From Liquorilactobacillus mali KCTC 3596 = DSM 20444 (GTDB lineage Bacteria; Bacillota; Bacilli; Lactobacillales; Lactobacillaceae): DNA of 64,000 bases. Positions within the stretch are counted from its first letter, which is position 1; every line of letters begins with the position of its first letter. The notes under the pieces are model-generated. The model ran no database searches and had not been told where the DNA came from. It saw only the letters and a list, made by a program, of their open reading frames with translations. Location: assembly GCF_000260415.1 (NCBI RefSeq), contig NZ_BACP01000046.1, positions 1 through 64,000 on the forward strand, written 5' to 3'. The position numbers and the translations under genes were made by a program. Shown in pieces: positions 34,185-42,454 of the stretch.

Positions 34185-34763
34185 ATGAATACGACAAATA
34201 TATATTTTGTTCGTCATGCACTGCCTGATTATTCTTGGTTGGATGATGCAACGATGCCATTAACTCAAGTAGGAAGAGATGATTCTTTAGCGGTACTTGA
34301 CTCGCTTAAGACTCTCTTTTTTGATTTTTGCATCTCGAGTCCCTACAAGAGAACCCTACAGACAATTGAACCACTAGTTTATGAAAAAAAACTTAAAGTA
34401 CATATAGACGAACGTTTAAAAGAAAGAGTTCGAGGCAATATTGGTGAAAATGGAGATGTGCTACTTAAAAAAAGATGGGAAAACTTTGATTTCCATGAAG
34501 AGAACGGCGAATCAATGAATAGTTTACAGCAAAGAAATATGGAGGTACTTAGTAAGATTCTCGAACAGCACCGCGGGGAAACTATATTATTTTCAACCCA
34601 TGGAGCGGCCTTAAGTTCTATGCTCAATTATTTTGATAATGGATTTGGATATCTAGACTTTATCAGATTACAGTGTTTTACTCCGTATGTACTGAAAATA
34701 TGCTTTGATAAGAATGACAAGATTATTGATAAAGAAGAAATTTTAATTATAGACAAGAAATAA
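34185..34763 (+). CDS. Histidine phosphatase family protein (phosphoglycerate mutase-like)
   Basis: A 192-residue protein of the two-histidine phosphatase superfamily. YFVRHALPDY near residue 7 contains the catalytic Arg-His (RHA instead of the usual RHG), and ILFSTHGAALSSML near residue 133 carries the second His. The ISSPYKRTLQT segment is the conserved substrate region. Its substrate is unknown. It stands alone after the flgL terminator and is not an obvious flagellar gene. Confidence 0.85.
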   Translation: MNTTNIYFVRHALPDYSWLDDATMPLTQVGRDDSLAVLDSLKTLFFDFCISSPYKRTLQTIEPLVYEKKLKVHIDERLKERVRGNIGENGDVLLKKRWENFDFHEENGESMNSLQQRNMEVLSKILEQHRGETILFSTHGAALSSMLNYFDNGFGYLDFIRLQCFTPYVLKICFDKNDKIIDKEEILIIDKK

Positions 34764-34829
34764 GAGTATAAAAGGATATCTTTCTTGCCATTGGAATAGG
34801 GATACATTAATTTTAAGGAGGAATATGCA

Positions 34830-35281
34830 ATTGTAGCCAAGATATCAGAACTCTTAAAACATAAGCGACAAGAAAATGGATTCACTCAAGCTGCTATTGC
34901 AAAAAAAATGCTGTTTCACGGCAGGAAGTCTTCAATTGGAAAATTAGTAGACACTTACCAGATATCGTACTGATTAAAAAGTTGGCGAATATTTATGAAA
35001 CTACAACGGATGAATTAATCAGTGGAGGGGGTAAAAAAAGGTTAAAAAAACAATTTTACTATAGCTTCTTTTATCTGCTGTTGTTAACAACATTAATCAT
35101 CAGCGGATTGACTATAGTTTCAAATTCACGGGCATTGTTAGTACTGGACGGATTAATCTTATTAAGTATCATGCTAGTTTTTTTAATTAAGTTCGCGGAT
35201 GGTAGAATACAAGTTTTAATGCGGGTATTTAGTCTAACCGTATTTTATAAGCAGTCTAATTCTAATATGGCAATTGTTTAA
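34830..35281 (+). pseudogene. Xre-type regulator with membrane tail, frameshifted
   Basis: The first frame encodes AKISELLKHKRQENGFTQAAIAKK, the start of an Xre helix-turn-helix. The frame then breaks at an A8 run (34901-34908). In the other frame VSRQEVFNWKISRHLPD continues the same helix-turn-helix, followed by KKLANIYETTTDELI and two membrane helices. One extra A would restore the frame. AGGAGG is followed by ATT, not ATG, in frame, a second lesion. Residues from 34982 on remain open, but translation of a full regulator is unlikely unless slippage occurs. Confidence 0.8.
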
Positions 35282-35286
35282 TATAT

Positions 35287-35309
35287 ACTACTACAAAAAA
35301 AGTAGTAGT
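35287..35309. other. Hairpin after the broken regulator
   Basis: ACTACTAC (35287-35294) pairs perfectly with GTAGTAGT (35302-35309) over a loop of seven A. There is no T tail on the plus strand, so termination is uncertain. The rest of 35282-35560 is AT-rich with no feature that I can support. Confidence 0.4.
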
Positions 35310-35563
35310 TAGCGATATGAAGTAAAAATGTGGCAGTTGGGTAACCTAATTTGGTTACTAATTTTTGGTGTGCTGAGTTTTATTTTGATATTTGTTAGGC
35401 GAAAAGGATAGGGTTAGTTGTTTTTTGTGATACAAATAACTAATTTGTAATGATTATTTATATTAAATTAATATCTAAAATAAACATTGAATTTTCAGCG
35501 TTACTTTGAAATTTAGTGATTTAAAATATGTAAATTTGTTATTTAATAGATGTAAATGTGCTA

Positions 35564-35591
35564 TTGAAAGCGCTTGTATTACAAATATAAT
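35564..35591 (+). promoter_or_regulatory. Promoter for the alcohol dehydrogenase gene
   Basis: TTGAAA (35564-35569), 16 bases, then a perfect TATAAT (35586-35591), 47 bases before the start codon. A cre-like site covers the -35. Confidence 0.7.
35565..35578. promoter_or_regulatory. cre-like CcpA site at the adh promoter
   Basis: TGAAAGCGCTTGTA closely matches the catabolite-responsive element consensus TGNAANCGNNNNCA, with a TA in place of the final CA. Overlap with the -35 predicts repression by CcpA on preferred sugars. Confidence 0.65.
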
Positions 35592-35638
35592 AAAGCTAAC
35601 TAGTTAAATAATTCACTAATTCAAGGAGGATATGTATC

Positions 35639-36757
35639 ATGAAAATCAGTGCAGCAGTAGTTGACAAGGTTGGTGATCCATTTGTAATCAAGAATAATAT
35701 TGAGCTGGCAGATATGGGGCCAACAGATTTACAAATTAAGGTGGTAGCAAGTGGGATTTGTCATTCAGATGAGGCAATTCGTAAAGGTGATGCTTCCTTA
35801 GGTTATCCAGTAATTTTAGGACATGAAGGTGCTGGAATTGTTGAGAAGATCGGATCGCAAGTACAAGATTTTGCAATTGGTGATCATGTAGTTTTGTCGT
35901 TTTATTCTGACGGCACATGTGACAATTGTTTGAAAGGAATACCAACACAGTGTCGCAGCTATGCCAAGTATAATTTGAGTGGAGTACGCGCAAATGGGAC
36001 TGATCACTTTCTCGAAGATGGCAAGCATATTAGTGATATGTTTAATCAGTCGTCTTTTACAACGCATACAGTTGTAAATCAACGTAATGCGGTTAAGGTT
36101 GACCAAAAACTTGATTTGCGTAAACTTGGTCCTTTGGGATGTGGTTATGTAACTGGTAGTGGTACTGTCTTCAACACATTAAAACCAAGACCTGGACAGA
36201 CAATTGCTGTTTTTGGTACTGGTGCAGTTGGTTTAGCAGCAATGATGGCAGGTAAAATTTCGGGATGTACAAAAGTTATTGCGGTCGATGTTGTATCAGA
36301 AAGACTTAAATTAGCTAAAGAACTTGGCGCAACGCAGGCAATTAATAGTAAGGAGGAAGATCCAGTCACAGCTATTCAAAAGTTAACGAATGGTTATGGG
36401 GTGGACTTTACTGTTGACACAACGGGAATTGAGTTTGTCATGTTACAAGCGATTAATGCGCTAGCTCAAGGTGGAACAGCTGCTTTGATTGCGGTAACTG
36501 CAAACAATATTACAATGAGTTCTTGGAATGATTTGTGCACTTCTGATCGTAAAGTTGTTGGTGTCAATATGGGTGATTCAATTCCGCAAATTGATGTTCC
36601 ACGTTTGATTGAATTCTACAAATTAGGGATGTTTGACTTTGATAAAACTGAGAAGTTTTATAAATTTGTCGATATCAATCAAGCAAATAAAGACTCGGTT
36701 ACGGGAAAGACAATTAAACCCGTTTTAGTTATTGATGATGAGTACCAACCAGAATAA
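35639..36757 (+). CDS. Zinc-dependent NAD(P) alcohol dehydrogenase
   Basis: A 372-residue medium-chain dehydrogenase of the aryl-alcohol/class III-like type. Catalytic zinc ligands are Cys41 (GICHSDE), His62-Glu63 (GHEGAG) and Cys168 (GPLGCG). The Rossmann motif GTGAVG is at 193-198, and Asp215 in AVDVVSER favours NAD. The structural zinc loop has Asp91 in place of the first Cys, with Cys94, Cys97 and Cys105 kept. It is monocistronic, with its own promoter, a cre-like site and a terminator. It might reduce lactaldehyde or other aldehydes from the neighbouring rhamnose pathway, but that is only inference. Confidence 0.9.
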   Translation: MKISAAVVDKVGDPFVIKNNIELADMGPTDLQIKVVASGICHSDEAIRKGDASLGYPVILGHEGAGIVEKIGSQVQDFAIGDHVVLSFYSDGTCDNCLKGIPTQCRSYAKYNLSGVRANGTDHFLEDGKHISDMFNQSSFTTHTVVNQRNAVKVDQKLDLRKLGPLGCGYVTGSGTVFNTLKPRPGQTIAVFGTGAVGLAAMMAGKISGCTKVIAVDVVSERLKLAKELGATQAINSKEEDPVTAIQKLTNGYGVDFTVDTTGIEFVMLQAINALAQGGTAALIAVTANNITMSSWNDLCTSDRKVVGVNMGDSIPQIDVPRLIEFYKLGMFDFDKTEKFYKFVDINQANKDSVTGKTIKPVLVIDDEYQPE

Positions 36758-36841
36758 TTAATGAGGTCACGTTACTCATGATTTAAAAAAATTTATGTGA
36801 TATGAACACGTTTATCCGGAATCAATAAACAATCTAAGATT

Positions 36842-36888
36842 AGTTCTGATATTAATTGATGAAAATCAGTTAACAGCAGAACTTTTTG
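36842..36888 (+). terminator. Terminator after the alcohol dehydrogenase
   Basis: AGTTCTG (36842-36848) pairs with CAGAACT (36877-36883), with a smaller internal CTGAT/ATCAG pairing, and runs into five T followed by a further T run. Confidence 0.6.
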
Positions 36889-36962
36889 TTTTTTCACTGA
36901 AAATTAAGGTGGGCTAGATTAAAATATAGTTTTTGATTGAGTTTTTTGAGAGGAAAGTTCTG

Positions 36963-37028
36963 ATGGAATATAGACGAAAAAAGTATCTTGTTAAGAGTCG
37001 CTACCTTAGATTATTTTTCGAGCTTTAA
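36963..37028 (+). CDS. Possible small basic peptide, 21 residues
   Basis: An ATG preceded by GAGAGGAAAG opens a 21-codon frame rich in Arg, Lys and Tyr (starting MEYRRKKYL, ending LFFEL). It sits between the dehydrogenase terminator and the rhamnose promoter. It may be chance; no relative is recognised. Nothing else was seen in 36889-37060. Confidence 0.2.
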   Translation: MEYRRKKYLVKSRYLRLFFEL

Positions 37029-37060
37029 TTATGTATATATGACATAGAAAGACTGTTTTT

Positions 37061-37088
37061 TTGACATTGTAAACGGATACATTAAATG
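37061..37088 (+). promoter_or_regulatory. Promoter for the rhamnose operon
   Basis: A perfect TTGACA (37061-37066), 16 bases, then TAAATG as a weak -10. The weak -10 is consistent with a need for an activator such as the AraC protein encoded downstream. Confidence 0.5.
37068..37081. promoter_or_regulatory. cre-like CcpA site in the rhamnose promoter
   Basis: TGTAAACGGATACA is a near-consensus cre palindrome lying between the -35 and -10, so CcpA binding would block the promoter. Confidence 0.65.
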
Positions 37089-37143
37089 GTGTAATCTACT
37101 TGTATACAAAATGGATATCCGAAAAATGACAAGGGGTGGCAGC

Positions 37144-38406
37144 ATGGCAAAAGAAAGTTCAAATGGGTCAACTTGGGCTGTATCGTTAACCAATTTTCTG
37201 GACTCTGGATCGATTGTAGCAGGTGCATCAGGTTTAACACTATGGCAAAAATCTTTTGGATTATCTGATTTTGATGTTGGTTTGCTGGGGGCTTTGAGTG
37301 CAAACGCATTTGGGTCAGCGCTAGGTGCAATTATTGGAGGAAGGCTTTCGGACAAATATGGACGAAAGATGATTTATACCTATGATATGTTGATTTATAT
37401 GTTAGGAACATTAATAGTCGTTTTTTCAGTTAATTTTCCAATGCTTTTATTAGGATTTTTAGTAACAGGTATTGCAGTTGGTGCAGGAGTTCCTGCTTCG
37501 TGGACTTATATTGGGGAAACTTCCGGCGACACTAATAGAGCTCATAATATTGGTATATCGCAATTTGCATGGTCAATGGGGCCGGTAATTATTTTTGTAT
37601 CAGGTACTTTATTAGCTCCACTAGGTTTAATGGGAAGTAGATTACTTTTTGCATTCCTGACGGTAGTGGCTTTCATTGCATGGAATTTACAAAAAAAGTT
37701 GCCAGAATCACAGGATTGGATCAATCAAAAGAAAAAGGAATTGGGATCTTCAATTGAGAACCATCCCTATCGTGATCTTTTCGCTAATATGATATCAGTT
37801 AAAAGCATTCTATTCTTGTGTGGAGTTTATGTATTTTGGAATTTAGTTGCAGGTGCCATGGGATTCTTTATGCCATTTGTATATGAAACAGTGGGTGGAT
37901 TGAATAATACACAGGCAAATATGTTACAAGCAGTATTATGGATTTTCACAGCTCTTGCTGGATACTTTGGCTTTGCACTTTTAGGAGATAAAGTTAATCA
38001 CCGATCATTCTTCTTCGTAGGAGCAAGCATGGCAGTAATTTCGTGGATAATTCTAACATATATTGGTTTTGGTTGGTCAGCACTGTTGGCGTTTGTTATC
38101 ATTTGGGGGATTTCAGCTGGAATTGGAGCTCAAGCATGGTATGCACTGTGGGCAGTCGAGTTGTTTCCTACTAGATATCGAGCTGGTTCGCAGGGATTTA
38201 TGTTCTTCATTGTTCGCGGAACAGCTGGAATATGGTCAATTGTATTTCCAATTATTTTGTCCACTTTAGGTTTTAAAATTGCAGGAACTGCAATGATTGT
38301 TTTGCTAATTGTATCATTAATTGTTGGAGTTTTATGGACACCTAAGACGCGTGGCAAAACTTTATTACAAATTACAAAAGAACGTTATGGTAACAAACAA
38401 GAATAA
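37144..38406 (+). CDS. MFS transporter, probable L-rhamnose importer
   Basis: A 420-residue major facilitator with about 12 membrane helices. The cytoplasmic loop motif GGRLSDKYGRK lies near residue 72, and the second half has PTRYRAGSQGFMF, like sugar/acid transporters. ATG 37144 follows AAGGGGTGG; the open frame extends 33 bases upstream without a ribosome site. It opens the rhamnose operon, so L-rhamnose or a rhamnoside is the likely substrate, inferred from context. Confidence 0.85.
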   Translation: MAKESSNGSTWAVSLTNFLDSGSIVAGASGLTLWQKSFGLSDFDVGLLGALSANAFGSALGAIIGGRLSDKYGRKMIYTYDMLIYMLGTLIVVFSVNFPMLLLGFLVTGIAVGAGVPASWTYIGETSGDTNRAHNIGISQFAWSMGPVIIFVSGTLLAPLGLMGSRLLFAFLTVVAFIAWNLQKKLPESQDWINQKKKELGSSIENHPYRDLFANMISVKSILFLCGVYVFWNLVAGAMGFFMPFVYETVGGLNNTQANMLQAVLWIFTALAGYFGFALLGDKVNHRSFFFVGASMAVISWIILTYIGFGWSALLAFVIIWGISAGIGAQAWYALWAVELFPTRYRAGSQGFMFFIVRGTAGIWSIVFPIILSTLGFKIAGTAMIVLLIVSLIVGVLWTPKTRGKTLLQITKERYGNKQE

Positions 38407-38441
38407 AATTTTTAATTGAAAGGATAAAGGTGGCATGACTT

Positions 38442-39926
38442 ATGAGTAAAACTTATGTTGCTGTTGATATAGGGGCTTCAAGTGGTCGACTAATGCATGC
38501 AGAACTAGTCGACAACAAATTGAGCCTGAGAGAAATTCATCGGTTTAAAAATGGTTTTGTCCACAATAAAGGACATGATTGTTGGGATATTGACAAACTA
38601 ATAGAAGAAATTCTAATTGGATTAGGGAAAATTAAAAAAGCTGGATATGATTCAGTTGTTTTAGGGATTGATACATGGGCTGTTGATTATGTTTTGGTTG
38701 ATCAGAAAGGAGACAAATTACAAGATTCGATTTCTTATCGCGATAACAGAACTCATGGAAGTATGGAAAAGTTAACAACATCGTTATCAAAAAAGTATAT
38801 TTATCAAAAAACTGGAATTCAATTTCTTGATTTTAATACACTTTATCAATTATTTGAAGAGGATAAAGAATTATTAGCCAAAACAGATAAGATAATGATG
38901 ATTCCAGACTATATTGGTTTTATTTTAACTGGAAAAGCAGTTACTGAAGTTACAAATGCGTCAACAACACAGATGCTAAGTCTGCGTGAGGGCTTGTTTG
39001 ATAATAATTTATTGAAGAGTGTTAATGTAAGACAATCTCAGTTTCCAAAATTAGTAGAAGCTGGAACGATTCTAGGTAATGTTAGTCAACAATTGGTCAA
39101 AAAGTATAATTTGCCTCAAACCGAGGTAGTTACAGTAGCAACACATGATACTGCTTCTGCTGTTATTGGTACTCCTGCTCTGGGTCAGCGATGGGCGTAT
39201 TTAAGTTCTGGTACGTGGTCGCTGATTGGTGCAGAACTTAATACTCCAGAAAATGGAGAACAGGCTTTTGAGCAAAACTACACAAATGAATGGGGAGCGT
39301 ATGGAACTTACCGATTTTTGAAAAACATTATGGGATTGTGGATCATTCAAAATATAAAAAAAGAGTTGAATGACCAATACAGTTTTGCGGATTTAGCAGA
39401 TTTAGCAAAAAGAGAACCACCATTCCAACAATTCATAGATGTAAATGCTGCTCGTTTTCAGAACCCAGAGAATATGATAGCGGAACTTCAAGCATATTGC
39501 CGTGAAACTAAACAGAAGGTTCCTGAAACACCGGGGGAACTCGCAATGGCTGTCTATTCAAATTTGTCACTATATTACGCAAGAGAACTGTCTATTCTTG
39601 ATGACATTTTGGGTTATCACATTGATAGTTTGAACATTGTTGGAGGTGGTTCAAATGTAGGTTTAATGAATCAATTAACAGCAACGGTGAGTGGCATTGA
39701 CGTATATGCAGGTCCGAGTGAAGCAACGGCAATTGGGAACATTGTGGTTCAAATGATTACGAAAGGTGATATTTTGAATATTTATCTTGCTCGTCAAATA
39801 ATTAGTGACTCATTTGAGATAAACAAGTTTGTTCCTGAGAGAGAAAAGTATCCTAATATCTTAGACGATTACAAAAGGTTTTTGAAGAATGAAAAATATA
39901 AAGGAGGTAATTTAGTTGACAGTTAG
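38442..39926 (+). CDS. rhaB: Rhamnulokinase RhaB
   Basis: RhaB phosphorylates L-rhamnulose to L-rhamnulose 1-phosphate. The 494-residue FGGY-family kinase has the N-terminal ATP/phosphate motif VAVDIGASSGRLM, the sugar-binding LGIDTWAVDYVLVD with YRDNRT, and the C-terminal nucleotide motif NIVGGGSNVGLMNQL. It is second of five consecutive rhamnose genes. The end overlaps rhaM by 11 bases. Confidence 0.95.
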   Translation: MSKTYVAVDIGASSGRLMHAELVDNKLSLREIHRFKNGFVHNKGHDCWDIDKLIEEILIGLGKIKKAGYDSVVLGIDTWAVDYVLVDQKGDKLQDSISYRDNRTHGSMEKLTTSLSKKYIYQKTGIQFLDFNTLYQLFEEDKELLAKTDKIMMIPDYIGFILTGKAVTEVTNASTTQMLSLREGLFDNNLLKSVNVRQSQFPKLVEAGTILGNVSQQLVKKYNLPQTEVVTVATHDTASAVIGTPALGQRWAYLSSGTWSLIGAELNTPENGEQAFEQNYTNEWGAYGTYRFLKNIMGLWIIQNIKKELNDQYSFADLADLAKREPPFQQFIDVNAARFQNPENMIAELQAYCRETKQKVPETPGELAMAVYSNLSLYYARELSILDDILGYHIDSLNIVGGGSNVGLMNQLTATVSGIDVYAGPSEATAIGNIVVQMITKGDILNIYLARQIISDSFEINKFVPEREKYPNILDDYKRFLKNEKYKGGNLVDS

Positions 39927-40233
39927 AGTGGGACAATTAATGCATGTTTATCGCGATATGTATGAAGAGTATGAAAAACGACATAATAATCTTTTCCCAA
40001 AAATGCGAGAAGCTTTGAAAGACGCTGGGGCACATAATTATTCAATATTTCTTGATAAAGAAACTGGAAATTTATTTGCTTATCTAGAAGTTGACAATGT
40101 CGAGAAATACAATGCTATCGCACAGTCTGATGATTGTAAAAAATGGTGGGCATATATGGAACCAATCATGGATACTAATGAGGACAAAAGTCCGGTAACT
40201 TTAGACTTACACGAAGTATTTCACTTAGATTAA
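39916..40233 (+). CDS. rhaM: L-rhamnose mutarotase RhaM
   Basis: RhaM interconverts the alpha and beta anomers of L-rhamnose. The 105-residue protein starts at TTG 39916 behind AAAGGAGG. It has the family's Tyr/His active-site pattern (YEKRHNNLFPKMREALKDAGAHNYSIFLD) and the KWWAYMEPIMDTN segment with paired Trp. The order rhaB-rhaM-rhaA-rhaD confirms it. Confidence 0.95.
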   Translation: MTVRVGQLMHVYRDMYEEYEKRHNNLFPKMREALKDAGAHNYSIFLDKETGNLFAYLEVDNVEKYNAIAQSDDCKKWWAYMEPIMDTNEDKSPVTLDLHEVFHLD

Positions 40234-40247
40234 AGGAGGAATTTTAA

Positions 40248-41513
40248 ATGGTTAAAGCAGAAAATATTGAAAAGGCATACAAAACAGCTAAAGAAAGATA
40301 TGCAGAAATTGGTGTTGATACAGATAAAGTGATTGCACAACTAAAGAAGGTTAAGCTCTCAATGCATTGCTGGCAAGGCGATGATATTCACGGATTCTTA
40401 AACCCTGATCAAGAATTAACAGGTGGAATTGGGGTCAGTGGAGATTTTCCGGGAATTGCACGGACACCAGATGAATTGACAGCTGATTTGCATAAGGCAC
40501 TTACCTTGATTCCTGGTAAACATAAAGTCCAGTTGCATACATTATATGCGGTAACTGATCAAAAGAAGGATTTTAATGAAATTGGACCAGAAGATTTTAA
40601 ATACTGGGTAGACTGGGCTAAAAAAGAAGGTATTGGTCTTGATATGAATCCGACATTCTTCTCACATCCGAAAGTAAAGCATAATTTCACACTTGCTAGC
40701 CCTGAAAAACAAATTCGTGATTACTGGATTGAAGTTGGTAAGAAGTCGCGGGAAATTGCAAATTATTTTGGAAAAGAATTAGGACAACAATCAATCAATA
40801 ATTTTTGGATTCCAGATGGTTTCAAAGATAATCCAATTGACAAACAAGGACCACGGGAACGCTTAATTGCATCGCTCGATGAGATTTTTACGAAAAAGTA
40901 TGATGAGAAAAACACCATTGAGGCAGTTGAAGGAAAACTCTTTGGAACTGGAATTGAATCATATACAGTTGGTTCGCATCTCTTCTATAATAATTACGCA
41001 ATTAGTCGCGATAAGTTATGGACGATTGATGCAGGTCACTGGCATCCAACAGAAGATGTTTCAGATAAATTTTCAGCGTTCTTACCATTTGGTAAGGGGT
41101 TGATGTTGCATGTGTCACGACCAGTTCGTTGGGATAGTGATCATGTTGTGATTATGGATGATGCATTGATACGAATTACACGTTCGTTGGTACGAGACAA
41201 TCAATTAGAGCGGACAAACATTGGGCTTGATTTCTTTGATGCAACCATTGATCGCGTGGCTGCTTGGGTAATTGGAGCACGTGCAACGCAAAAGGCCCTG
41301 TTGCAAGCAATGTTGGCACCGATTGATCAGTTAAAAAAGGCTGAGTTAAGTTATGACTTTACAACACGTTTAGCTGTTACAGAAGAACTCAAGTCGTATC
41401 CATTTGGTGCAGTTTGGGACGAATTTTGTTTAGAAAATGAGACACCAGTTGGAACTGATTGGCTGGAAGATATCCATCAGTATGAAAAAGACGTTTTATT
41501 TAAACGTAATTAA
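40248..41513 (+). CDS. rhaA: L-rhamnose isomerase RhaA
   Basis: RhaA isomerises L-rhamnose to L-rhamnulose. It has 421 residues, the full family length, with MHCWQGDDIHGF near residue 34, GLDMNPTFFSHPKV near 130, the metal-binding WIPDGFKD, and IDAGHWHPTEDVSDK near 262 with its His/Asp ligands. A strong AAAGGAGG precedes the ATG. Confidence 0.97.
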   Translation: MVKAENIEKAYKTAKERYAEIGVDTDKVIAQLKKVKLSMHCWQGDDIHGFLNPDQELTGGIGVSGDFPGIARTPDELTADLHKALTLIPGKHKVQLHTLYAVTDQKKDFNEIGPEDFKYWVDWAKKEGIGLDMNPTFFSHPKVKHNFTLASPEKQIRDYWIEVGKKSREIANYFGKELGQQSINNFWIPDGFKDNPIDKQGPRERLIASLDEIFTKKYDEKNTIEAVEGKLFGTGIESYTVGSHLFYNNYAISRDKLWTIDAGHWHPTEDVSDKFSAFLPFGKGLMLHVSRPVRWDSDHVVIMDDALIRITRSLVRDNQLERTNIGLDFFDATIDRVAAWVIGARATQKALLQAMLAPIDQLKKAELSYDFTTRLAVTEELKSYPFGAVWDEFCLENETPVGTDWLEDIHQYEKDVLFKRN

Positions 41514-41550
41514 ATTCAAACAACAGATATAAACTAGGGAGAAAAGTATA

Positions 41551-42366
41551 ATGACTAAATTTGTAAATTCAAAATTTGTAAAAAAAATGTGTGAGATCAC
41601 GCATGAGTCCTATGTACATGGTTGGGATGAACGCAATGGTGGCAATGTTTCATTGAGAATCGATAGTACCGATTTAGCTGATTTTGATGATGTTAAAGAA
41701 ATTAAAAAAACTTTTGTGCTTGGCTTTGATGCATCTCCATTAGCAAAGGAATATTTCTTGGTTACTGGAACAGGACGGTATTTCAGAAATGTAATTAATC
41801 AACCAACTCTTGACTTAGGTTTGGTTCAGATTACAGCTGATGGACAAAAGGCAGATTTATTGTGGGGCTTTGAAGATGGTGGTAATCCAACATCAGAATT
41901 TCCAAGTCATTTGATGACACATATTGAAAGATTAAAATTCGATAAGACTCACAGAGTTGTAATGCATTGTCATCCAACAAATGTGATTGCATTGTCATTC
42001 ACACAAGATTTAAATGAGGGACATATATCACGACTTTTGTGGAAGATGCAAGCAGAATCTTTGGTAGTCTTTCCAGAAGGTGTAGGTTTGATCCCATATA
42101 TGACACCGGGCACAACAGCTATTGGCAAGGCAACGGCAAGTAAAATGCAAGATTTTCGTGTAGTAATGTGGCCACATCATGGGTTGTTTGGAGTAGGTTC
42201 AGACTTAGATGAGACATTTGGCTTGATCGAAACGGTTGAAAAAGCTGCAACAATCTATTCACAAATTGGGGCACAAGGCGGAGAGATTAGACAGTCTATC
42301 TCTGATGAACAATTGAAGGAATTAGCTGCGGCATTTAATGTTGTTGCGAATCCAGCATTTCTTTAA
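41551..42366 (+). CDS. rhaD: Rhamnulose-1-phosphate aldolase RhaD
   Basis: RhaD splits rhamnulose 1-phosphate into dihydroxyacetone phosphate and L-lactaldehyde. It has 271 residues of the class II aldolase/adducin fold, with a GGNVS motif, the zinc ligands in MHCHPTNVIALS and WPHHGLFGVG, and the catalytic Glu of SEFPSHLMTH. It ends the rhamnose operon and is followed by a strong terminator. Confidence 0.96.
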   Translation: MTKFVNSKFVKKMCEITHESYVHGWDERNGGNVSLRIDSTDLADFDDVKEIKKTFVLGFDASPLAKEYFLVTGTGRYFRNVINQPTLDLGLVQITADGQKADLLWGFEDGGNPTSEFPSHLMTHIERLKFDKTHRVVMHCHPTNVIALSFTQDLNEGHISRLLWKMQAESLVVFPEGVGLIPYMTPGTTAIGKATASKMQDFRVVMWPHHGLFGVGSDLDETFGLIETVEKAATIYSQIGAQGGEIRQSISDEQLKELAAAFNVVANPAFL

Positions 42367-42379
42367 GGAAAGCAATAAG

Positions 42380-42425
42380 AATAAAGTCAAGTAACTAAAA
42401 AAAGTTACAGTGGCTTTATTTTTTT
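42380..42425 (+). terminator. Terminator after rhaD
   Basis: AATAAAG (42380-42386) pairs with CTTTATT (42414-42420) and GTAACT (42391-42396) with AGTTAC (42403-42408), making one long interrupted stem followed by T5. A palindrome ATGTAA-A-TTACAT (42427-42439) follows directly. Confidence 0.8.
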
Positions 42426-42454
42426 AATGTAAATTACATCATGGAGATGAAAGG

